From Desulfobacterales bacterium (GTDB lineage: Bacteria > Desulfobacterota > Desulfobacteria > Desulfobacterales > Desulfobacteraceae), in the NCBI GenBank assembly GCA_022361315.1, contig JAKSBB010000849.1:1-6771 (forward strand): 6,771 nucleotides of DNA, given 5' to 3'. Positions 1 through 5,551 of the stretch are shown piece after piece. Both the position numbers and the translations under genes were made by a program. The first letter of the stretch is position 1, and each line of letters starts with the position of its first letter. The notes beneath the pieces were generated by a model, which made no database searches, was not told the DNA's origin, and saw nothing but the letters and a program-made list of their open reading frames with translations.

Positions 1-309
1 AAGGTCTCCCGGGACAATGGTCATCCCGGTTTTTGAGGTAATTGTTTTTTCCTTTTTGATCACAGGCAGAGGCATGGATGTCACTGAGCCGTCCGGGCCG
101 ACAAGGTCGTACCGCTCAATGGTTACGGCACCGGCTTCGGACATGAGAAAATCGTCCATGGGTACCTCATGCCCCCATCCAAGGGAGGTCAGCACATGAC
201 CCGGGGGATGAGTAAAGGATTCGTGGATATTGACCCAGAGTGAATGGGCCGCAGCCTGTGAGGCCATGATGCAGAGTGATGCGATGGTCAGAATGGTGAC
301 TTTTTTCAT
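1..309 (-). CDS. DUF4198-family periplasmic protein (partial, N-terminal 103 residues)
   Basis: This is the N-terminal part of a secreted protein whose C-terminus lies beyond the left edge. The ATG at 309-307 is preceded by a good ribosome binding site (AGGAG in 315-320) at close to ideal spacing. Residues 1-21 form a Sec signal peptide (KK, then a hydrophobic core, then Q-A-A-A), so the mature protein should start at His22, in the motif H-S-L-W-V-N. Further His residues follow at 29, 34, 38 and 47. The pattern 'H-x-L-W ... F-T-H-P-P-G-H ... GWGHEVPMDDF' is typical of DUF4198 proteins, which are found beside nickel/cobalt transporters and TonB systems; this is family knowledge. Binding of a metal in the periplasm is inferred. 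It is the last visible gene of the run, 50 bp after the NikL-like gene, and is probably co-transcribed. The family call is fairly secure; the substrate is unknown. Confidence 0.8.
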   Translation of the reverse strand, partial: MKKVTILTIASLCIMASQAAAHSLWVNIHESFTHPPGHVLTSLGWGHEVPMDDFLMSEAGAVTIERYDLVGPDGSVTSMPLPVIKKEKTITSKTGMTIVPGDL

Positions 310-342
310 TTAAATCTCCTGTTGGGTTGAATAATTAAACGG

Positions 343-354
343 GGTGCCGGCACC
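343..354. repeat. 12-bp perfect palindrome between the NikL-like and DUF4198 genes
   Basis: GGTGCCGGCACC is a perfect palindrome lying 5 bp beyond the stop of the NikL-like gene, in the 50-bp gap before the DUF4198 gene. As RNA it could form only a very short hairpin, and on the minus strand only TTT follows, so it is not a convincing terminator. It could be an mRNA processing or stability element, or chance. Confidence 0.35.
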
Positions 355-359
355 ATGCG

Positions 360-677
360 TCACGGCATTGCCGGTCCCTCCTTGCGCACGGTGTGGCCGG
401 GGCCGCCGTCCAGAAATACGGTATAGGGCTGGTCGGGGATGTCAAAGGTGACTTCCCCGTTTTCGTCCAGCTTTAGTTTTTGGATGATCGTTTGACTGCC
501 GTCCACAAGATAAACGGGCAGTCCGGCCCCTGAAGAACCGGTGGAGAACATGGCTTCCACGGTAACGGTGCCGTCGTCGTTGTTGACCAGGTTCATGTAA
601 AGGGTATGGGCGGAAACTGCGGTGGCAGCCAGGCAGCCCAGGACGATCATCAGGGAAATCAAAAAACGGTGTAACAT
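360..677 (-). CDS. NikL-like small periplasmic protein (transthyretin/Ig-like domain)
   Basis: This 105-residue protein has a signal peptide at residues 1-23 (hydrophobic core, then A-V-S-A), giving a predicted mature N-terminus at His24 (H-T-L-Y-M-N). The rest reads as one small beta domain: 'DGTVTVEAMFSTG' near 35-47, 'GLPVYLVDG' at 52-60, 'LDENGEVTFDIPDQPYTVFLD' around 70-90 and 'GGPGH' at 91-95. This is the pattern of the NikL component of ECF nickel transporters and of carboxypeptidase-regulatory-like domains. NikL proteins often end in a membrane segment; here the protein stops about ten residues after GPGH, so it should be soluble in the periplasm. It starts 2 bp after the RND stop codon and its Shine-Dalgarno lies inside the RND gene, which implies coupled translation. 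Metal binding through His24 and perhaps His95 is inferred. No nickel permease or ATPase gene is visible in the window. Confidence 0.7.
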   Translation of the reverse strand: MLHRFLISLMIVLGCLAATAVSAHTLYMNLVNNDDGTVTVEAMFSTGSSGAGLPVYLVDGSQTIIQKLKLDENGEVTFDIPDQPYTVFLDGGPGHTVRKEGPAMP

Positions 678-679
678 GA

Positions 680-3076
680 TTATACAGCCTCCTCTTTTAA
701 CTGTCGTAAAGGGGTGGGGCGGGAAACTTTCTCCCCCTCCGGCCCAAAGGCCTTTAAGGCGCGGAGAAGCACAGGAGTGACCAGGTAATCGGTGAGCAGG
801 GCGGTCATGATTCCGGTTCCGGTGAGAAATCCCAGGAACATGTAGACCCGTGCCGGCGAACTTAAGTAAACGCTGAAGTTGGCCGTCAGGATGACGGAGG
901 TGAACAGCAGGGGGATACCGATGGCTGTGAAGGTATGGGTCAGGGACCGGTTGTAATCCCCGGTTTTTTCAAAGGCAAGCTTGGCGTGGGTGATCAAATG
1001 GATAGTATCGTCCACGGCCAATCCCAAGAGCATGGGCATGATGGTGATGGTCATCATTTCAAGAGGGATGCCTGCCCAGCCCATGATACCGCCTACGGCA
1101 ATTGCAGGGGTGATATTGGGAACCATTGCAATCAGTCCCACCTTCAGGCTGCCGAACACAATCACCATGAGCAGGGTGATGACCCCCATGGCAATGAGAA
1201 ACGAGACAAGCTGGCCTTTGGCAACGATATCTTGCATCACAGTGAACTGGGCAATGGAACCGGCAAGGAAAATTCTGGCATCGGGAAACAGGGTGGCGGC
1301 TTTTTGGGAAAGCAGCGCCAGTTCCTTTTTGGCCTTCTGATTGTTGTAGTCATTTAAGTCTACCATGAGCCTGAACCGTTTATATTCGTAATCAATCCAT
1401 TTTTCAGCCTCCCGCCCCCCGGCATTTTCATACAGGAGCATGATCTGGGCAATCATCTGACGGTTGCCGGGAATGGTATAATAGTCCGGGTCTCCCTGGT
1501 TCAATACCTGGTTCATGTCTTTGATGATCTCAGTGATGGAGGTGGTTTTTTTTGTCAATTCAAACCCCTTGGCCATCTCTTCAAGTACATCCAGTTTTTT
1601 TAAGTTTTCAGGCTCCATTGCCAGGTTTTCCCCTGGAAATTCCACCACCAGGTTATAGGAGTACAGCGATCCGAGTTCTGACTGGCAGACCTCGTCCAGG
1701 CGTTTGACGTAGGGGATCTTGAGTCCCATGTTTTTCCTCATGTCAAAGTTGACCTGAAAGAACATCAGCCCGCTGCCGCAGACCATTACAAAAAGGGTGA
1801 ATACGGCCAGGATGGACTTAGGATAGGTCAGGACGAACCGGCTTAAATTTGTCATAAGGTTTTCAAGCCGGGCATTGGGGCGCAGGTTTCCTTTTTTGTT
1901 CTTTTTCATCGTCCTGTCCTTGCCAAAGGAGAGCAGGGCCGGGATCATGATCATTACCATTAAAAACACAATGAACACCAGCAGGGAGGTCGCAGATCCC
2001 ACCCAGCGCACTGGCGTGACATCCACAAAGTGGAAAGAGTACAGAGCGCCGATAGTGGTGAGGGCTGTGAACAATATGGGCCATCCGGTCTCCTTGACTG
2101 CATGGCGGACTGCGTTCTTCCGTTTGCCTGTGGCAGCAAATTCGCGGTTAAAGAAGGTAAATATATGGATGGAGTAGCCAATGGACACGGCAACCCCGAG
2201 ATAGAGGGGCACCATTACCATGGCCACGTCAATGGCACGGTCCATCCAGCCCTGAAGGCCGAAGGTCAGAATCACGGATCCTGCCGCCACAAGGATGGTC
2301 ATTAGAATGCCCCGCACAGACCGCAGTGCCAGGGTCAGTACCACCAGGGAGACAAGAAGGGAAAGTCCCATGGTCCGCATTACCTCGGCCTTAAAAAAGG
2401 CGGTTTTATCGTGGGCAATGACAGGCATGCCTGCAGATTTGGGGGTCAGGGGAGCGTACTTGTCCTGGCGGATGATATCTGTGGCGACTTTACCCACCAC
2501 CATATCTGCGGCCTTGTTGTTTTCATCCCGCCAGCCTTCGGGAAAGGGGCTCAAGCGGAGCATGATCCAGGACTGGGTGGCATCCCGTGAGATCAGTTTG
2601 CCCCTGAGCAGGTCCTTGGACAGCAGTTGCTCCCGGATATTGGCCAGGGTGGCCGAATCTGTAGGAATGGGGTCGGGTACCGGGTTGATGATTTCAATGC
2701 CGGCGTCATTGCCAAGGGAGAACTCGCAGTCCGTTATGGACAGGACATCGTTTGCAAAGGGAACCTTAGCCTCCAGCTCCCGGCTCAATTCCCGTATCAG
2801 CTTAAGTATGGCGGGATCCAGCAGGGTGTCTGCCGTTACCAGGACCCCGACGTAATCGTTGTTGCCGAAGATATCCTTGAACTCATCCTCTGCCAGCTTG
2901 AGTTCGGAGTCATCCAGAAGCCACTTGTCCCATCCGGCATCGGTTTTAACCTTGCCTAACCCTGCAAATCCGAATGCCAGGATCAAGACAAAGCAGATGA
3001 CGATTAAGTACCGGAACCGGACGATCCGCTCCCCGGCACTGCCGAATATTTCATTGATACGATTGATATTGATCAT
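680..3076 (-). CDS. RND superfamily (MMPL/SSD-type) inner-membrane transporter
   Basis: This 798-residue protein has the duplicated RND layout: TM1 about 22-41, a large periplasmic loop 42-232, TM2-TM6 about 234-384, a basic cytoplasmic linker near 387-402, TM7 about 420-440, a second periplasmic loop 441-620, and TM8-TM12 about 622-768. The length is usual for single-chain MMPL/HpnN-like exporters, which work without the AcrB-type adaptor and often move lipids or hydrophobic molecules using the proton gradient. The TM10 motif is canonical, G-L-A-V-D-D-T-I-H at 685-693, with Asp689 and Asp690 as likely proton-relay residues. The equivalent stretch in TM4 (296-304) ends in I-G-Y-S-I-H and has no Asp. 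The gene starts 9 bp after the barrel gene; the SD GAGGA (3083-3087) overlaps that gene's stop codon, so translation is probably coupled. Whether it exports outward or pulls lipids from a membrane cannot be told from sequence. Confidence 0.9.
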   Translation of the reverse strand: MININRINEIFGSAGERIVRFRYLIVICFVLILAFGFAGLGKVKTDAGWDKWLLDDSELKLAEDEFKDIFGNNDYVGVLVTADTLLDPAILKLIRELSRELEAKVPFANDVLSITDCEFSLGNDAGIEIINPVPDPIPTDSATLANIREQLLSKDLLRGKLISRDATQSWIMLRLSPFPEGWRDENNKAADMVVGKVATDIIRQDKYAPLTPKSAGMPVIAHDKTAFFKAEVMRTMGLSLLVSLVVLTLALRSVRGILMTILVAAGSVILTFGLQGWMDRAIDVAMVMVPLYLGVAVSIGYSIHIFTFFNREFAATGKRKNAVRHAVKETGWPILFTALTTIGALYSFHFVDVTPVRWVGSATSLLVFIVFLMVMIMIPALLSFGKDRTMKKNKKGNLRPNARLENLMTNLSRFVLTYPKSILAVFTLFVMVCGSGLMFFQVNFDMRKNMGLKIPYVKRLDEVCQSELGSLYSYNLVVEFPGENLAMEPENLKKLDVLEEMAKGFELTKKTTSITEIIKDMNQVLNQGDPDYYTIPGNRQMIAQIMLLYENAGGREAEKWIDYEYKRFRLMVDLNDYNNQKAKKELALLSQKAATLFPDARIFLAGSIAQFTVMQDIVAKGQLVSFLIAMGVITLLMVIVFGSLKVGLIAMVPNITPAIAVGGIMGWAGIPLEMMTITIMPMLLGLAVDDTIHLITHAKLAFEKTGDYNRSLTHTFTAIGIPLLFTSVILTANFSVYLSSPARVYMFLGFLTGTGIMTALLTDYLVTPVLLRALKAFGPEGEKVSRPTPLRQLKEEAV
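688..693 (-). promoter_or_regulatory. Strong Shine-Dalgarno of the NikL-like gene, inside the RND gene end
   Basis: AGGAGG on the minus strand lies 10 nt upstream of the ATG at 677-675 and within the last codons of the RND gene. It fixes the start of the small gene and indicates efficient, probably coupled, translation. Confidence 0.75.
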
Positions 3077-3082
3077 GCGTTA

Positions 3083-3087
3083 TCCTC
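3083..3087 (-). promoter_or_regulatory. Shine-Dalgarno of the RND gene overlapping the upstream stop codon
   Basis: On the minus strand the barrel gene ends in TGA and the sequence continues as TGAGGA, so the ribosome binding site GAGGA shares bases with the stop codon. It lies 6 nt before the RND ATG at 3076-3074. This supports the chosen start and termination-reinitiation coupling. Confidence 0.65.
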
Positions 3088-4354
3088 AAAAATAGTATTT
3101 AATTTTAGTCCAGACCTGGGTGTTGTCTTTGTACTGTCCGAAGCTGCCCTCCCGGTCGCCGAAAAAAAGATCAGATCCGAAGAAAATGGAGAGATCGTCC
3201 ATGATCTGATATTCGGAGGAGAGGCGGGTCAGGCTGTCGCCGATGTCCGGGTCCAGGTAAATCAGGGCCGACAGGGTGAGTTTTTCCCGGAGCAGATCCT
3301 TGGAAAGGTTCAGGGTGGCAATATCCTGCCGGGTCCGTTCTGCCAGGCCCTCGTCTGTGTCCGGGTTAAGGATCCGGCTCCTGGAGTACTGGGCAGACAG
3401 GGTCCAGTTGTTGCCCGGATACCAGTCCAGCCCGCCCAGCCACTTGATCCGGTCCTTTTTTACAGGTGCCGTATTCTGTGTGGCCGAGGCGATTTTATTC
3501 CCGTGGAACCATGCAGCCTCGGCCCTGAATACAAAATTTCCAAAGGGTTTTGAAAAATCAGCCCCGAAAATATGGCGACGGTAATATTCCGGCTGCAGGG
3601 TGAGGTCGCCGTTACCGTCGGCCAACGGAGTATAGGCCGGGTAATCTGCCCAGGTGTAGAAATAGGACAGGGCCAGGTCTGCCCCGGGAAGGTACAGGGC
3701 ATATTTAACAGCCGCTTCGCTGTTGCTCAGGCTGTTGTCCGGTTCTTCCGCCGGCAGCACGGTCCGGCTGTTGCCGGTGTCGATATGCCAAGGACTGTCG
3801 CCGGCTGGCAGCACACCTGCCCTGTAAAAGGGAATCCAGATGAACTGCAGGTTGCCCATATCCCCGGCATAATTCATATTCACGGCATCCACCCCGAGCC
3901 TGAGTTCGTCAAAGTCCCGGGTAATATACTCCGAATAGTCCAGTGGGGAGATGTTGTCCGTGATCCGGATACCGTCGGCCTGTCCCCAGATAATGATCTG
4001 GCGGCCGGTGCGGATGGAAAGGTTCCCGGATATCAGGTCCAGGTAACCCTCATGCAGGGAGACCCCTGATTCCTCCCCCAGAAGATGATTCTCTTCCAGA
4101 TCCGCTGCGGTAAACAGGGTCGCCTTTTCCCAATATGCGGTCATTTCCAGCCGGGCCATTGTTGCCGATGCAAGGGTATCGTTGGGGCTCTGGATCTGGA
4201 TACTGTGCCGGGATTCCAGAAAACCGCCGAATACGGTTTCAGGGGCCTGTGCCAGGGCAAGGTTGCAGCCCTCCCGGCCCGGGATTAACGCCCAGACTGC
4301 CAGAACCATCATCCATAAGAGTCGCCGTCCCCCTTTCCCTGGGGGAGATGTCAT
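3086..4354 (-). CDS. DUF1302-like outer-membrane beta-barrel protein
   Basis: This 422-residue protein has a signal peptide: basic residues at 7-11, a hydrophobic core at about 12-24, and likely cleavage after A-L-A-Q-A near residue 37. The mature chain is made of alternating amphipathic strands rich in Tyr, Trp and Phe and ends in Lys-Tyr-Tyr-Phe, the aromatic C-terminus recognised by the BAM machinery. The stretch R-T-G-R-Q-I-I-I-W-G-Q at 115-125, followed by 'ISPLDY' at 135-140, resembles the conserved region of DUF1302 barrels (G-R-Q-x-x-x-W-G ... N-P-L-D). From memory, DUF1302 proteins are often encoded with a LolA-fold protein (DUF1329) and an RND pump in lipid- or terpene-related loci, matching the neighbours here. 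Its ATG overlaps the upstream stop as ATGA (4351-4354). A start at Met15 or Met16 is possible but would cut the basic n-region. The barrel fold is well supported; the exact family is less certain. Confidence 0.8.
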   Translation of the reverse strand: MTSPPGKGGRRLLWMMVLAVWALIPGREGCNLALAQAPETVFGGFLESRHSIQIQSPNDTLASATMARLEMTAYWEKATLFTAADLEENHLLGEESGVSLHEGYLDLISGNLSIRTGRQIIIWGQADGIRITDNISPLDYSEYITRDFDELRLGVDAVNMNYAGDMGNLQFIWIPFYRAGVLPAGDSPWHIDTGNSRTVLPAEEPDNSLSNSEAAVKYALYLPGADLALSYFYTWADYPAYTPLADGNGDLTLQPEYYRRHIFGADFSKPFGNFVFRAEAAWFHGNKIASATQNTAPVKKDRIKWLGGLDWYPGNNWTLSAQYSRSRILNPDTDEGLAERTRQDIATLNLSKDLLREKLTLSALIYLDPDIGDSLTRLSSEYQIMDDLSIFFGSDLFFGDREGSFGQYKDNTQVWTKIKYYF

Positions 4355-5175
4355 TTCAGGTGGCCCCTGGAAATGGTATTTACGCTGAAAAACCGGTCTG
4401 ACACACCGGTATTATAGTCTACATCGGATACATTCATAATCGTTGCATGGTTTTCCCTGTGGTTTTCCATCTTCATTTTGAAAATGGTCCAGAAGTCCTG
4501 GTGTGGCCGCAGTTCCTCAACAATGAACGTTTTAATCAATCCTTGGGCATCGAAGTATTCGGCTTTGACCGTTATTAACGCATCTTTTCTTACCCAGAGA
4601 GTCCGCCTGTCATAGGCAGAGTTCTTTTCAACCGGAACGGACTGGATTTTCCAGCAGTCGTGGCCTGAAACGGTAGCCTCCCCGATCAGGGTATGGGTGT
4701 CCTCATCCACATTCCTGTCTCCCATATCGTCATAGGTAAAGTCGGATCCCATGAAAGCATCGTTGTCGGATTCCCCTGAGATCCGCCTGACCTTTCTCAG
4801 TGCCGGCATGTACAGCCACTTGTCATCGTCCTTTTCAGGGTTGTCGTATTCCCAGGAAAGAAAGGAGGTGCCCTTGACATCAAGTGGCTTTTTAAAGGCC
4901 ATAAGTTTTTTGGTGTCCCTGCCGTAATCCTTTGAAAAAGAGACCATTGTGCGGACCCGCTTTCTGCCCCGGTGGTTGATGAGGATCATCTCCACTATGG
5001 ATTTTTTGTCGTCGCCGTCAGGAGCCTCGTCCACCATGACCATGATATCCCGTCCCGTGAGCTCAGTCGCGTCTGCAGAATGCAGGGCAAAGAGAGTAAA
5101 AAATAGTAAAATGACGATGGCCAGGCGGATCAGCGGCGCTTTGAATCCGTACCAGTCTGATTGATGGTTCTGCAT
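4351..5175 (-). CDS. Outer-membrane lipoprotein-sorting protein (LolA-like, PF17131 type)
   Basis: This 274-residue periplasmic protein has a rather long N-terminal region (1-16), a hydrophobic core at 17-31 and likely cleavage after A-D-A near 36; there is no lipobox. The signature segments 'KWLYMPALRKVRRIS' (119-133) and 'FMGSDFTYDDM' (141-151), then 'HDCWKI' (172-177) and 'TLWVRKD' (192-198), are the hallmarks of the PF17131 branch of the LolA/LolB fold. Members have a half-barrel that holds acyl chains and are often encoded next to MMPL/RND permeases. It probably shuttles a hydrophobic ligand between the RND pump and the outer membrane; true lipoprotein sorting is not shown. It is the first gene of the run, with a weak SD (GGGG, 8-9 nt upstream). 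Its TGA overlaps the ATG of the barrel gene by four bases. The 13-bp direct repeats upstream suggest control by an AraC-type regulator. Confidence 0.88.
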   Translation of the reverse strand: MQNHQSDWYGFKAPLIRLAIVILLFFTLFALHSADATELTGRDIMVMVDEAPDGDDKKSIVEMILINHRGRKRVRTMVSFSKDYGRDTKKLMAFKKPLDVKGTSFLSWEYDNPEKDDDKWLYMPALRKVRRISGESDNDAFMGSDFTYDDMGDRNVDEDTHTLIGEATVSGHDCWKIQSVPVEKNSAYDRRTLWVRKDALITVKAEYFDAQGLIKTFIVEELRPHQDFWTIFKMKMENHRENHATIMNVSDVDYNTGVSDRFFSVNTISRGHLK

Positions 5176-5201
5176 GATCAGTCCCCGATCTAAATGTTAA
5201 A

Positions 5202-5217
5202 GTTAGATCTTCCTAAC
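5202..5217. repeat. Small inverted repeat in the presumed 5' leader of the operon
   Basis: GTTAG-6 nt-CTAAC forms a short dyad 27-42 bp upstream of the first operon ATG; the wider pair ATGTTA/TAACAT (5194-5199 and 5214-5219) partly overlaps it. The stem is AT-rich and weak, so it may be an operator half or chance. Confidence 0.25.
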
Positions 5218-5238
5218 ATGAACGGGCAGGATGTTCTA

Positions 5239-5272
5239 CCCGGATCGGGAGCATTTTTGCCCGGATCGGGAG
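5239..5272. promoter_or_regulatory. Putative AraC-family operator: two perfect 13-bp direct repeats, 21-bp period
   Basis: CCCGGATCGGGAG occurs at 5239-5251 and again, without a mismatch, at 5260-5272. The start-to-start distance is 21 bp, two turns of B-DNA, so both copies face the same side of the helix. Tandem sites with this spacing are the classic target of AraC-family proteins (araI1-araI2 style). The element lies 64-97 bp upstream of the LolA-like ATG and between that gene and an AraC-family gene, where an activator site would be expected. No clear -10 box could be chosen downstream; TAGGAA on the minus strand is a poor candidate. Binding by the neighbouring regulator is inferred. Confidence 0.6.
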
Positions 5273-5551
5273 TACTTGCAGAAAACAAAAATAAAGGAAA
5301 TTCATTATGGCAGAAAAAAGCGAACAGGGTTTGGGAAAATAAATGATAAAGGGCGCTTGCCCGGAAAGAGTGTCGCCCCGTGAAGATTAAAAACTTAAGC
5401 TTTGGTATTGCTAACCCGCTTTGGCCGGTTCCGGTATCCTTCCCGTACCTTTCCACAGGTTATAGGCCAGCAGACCTGCCAGGAGCAGGCTAGTGGAGGA
5501 GGGCTTTTTTAAGTGCGTTTAGGGGCGTTTTGGCCGCCTGGAGGGGCAATA

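Larger units (their letters stand above)
5176..5551. other. 376-bp intergenic region between the regulator and the operon
   Basis: No convincing gene is present. Apart from the operator-like repeats and the small dyad, it contains a GGGC-GCTT-GCCC hairpin at 5351-5362, two abutting mini-ORFs on the plus strand (5307-5342, 11 residues, with AAAGGA upstream; 5343-5390, 15 residues), and a hydrophobic open stretch without a start codon on the minus strand (5411-5518). I saw no clean rho-independent terminator after the regulator: the T6 run at 5505-5510 is on the plus strand and lacks a good stem before it. I recognise no riboswitch. Confidence 0.5.

Noticed and set aside
627..677. Lipoprotein signal (V-L-G-C at Cys14) in the NikL-like protein
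   Set aside because: Leu at -2 is atypical, only 13 residues precede the Cys, and a normal signal peptidase I site (A-V-S-A) follows.
935..1357. Plus-strand ORFs of 119-140 codons inside the RND gene
   Set aside because: They are antisense to strongly conserved transmembrane coding sequence; their His/Gly- and Met-rich content is what antisense of hydrophobic segments gives.
2295..2855. 186-codon plus-strand ORF
   Set aside because: Antisense to the first periplasmic loop region of the RND gene, with Ser/Arg-rich sequence, no domain pattern and no supporting context.
3572..4069. 165-codon plus-strand ORF
   Set aside because: Antisense to the beta-barrel gene, whose own frame has a signal peptide, family signature and proper C-terminus.
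5190..5456. 88-codon minus-strand ORF in the intergenic region, starting at GTG
   Set aside because: No ribosome binding site, no recognisable domain, low-complexity Phe/Ser-rich content, and it runs through the operator-like repeats and presumed leader of the operon.
5340..5460. Riboswitch (cobalamin or other metal-related) upstream of the operon
   Set aside because: The G/C-rich hairpins are suggestive, but I could not match conserved cobalamin-box or other riboswitch core motifs on either strand.
5460..5512. Rho-independent terminator ending in the T6 run
   Set aside because: The T run is on the plus strand, where no gene ends, and the CCTGC/GCAGG hairpin at 5476-5490 is separated from it by over ten bases.
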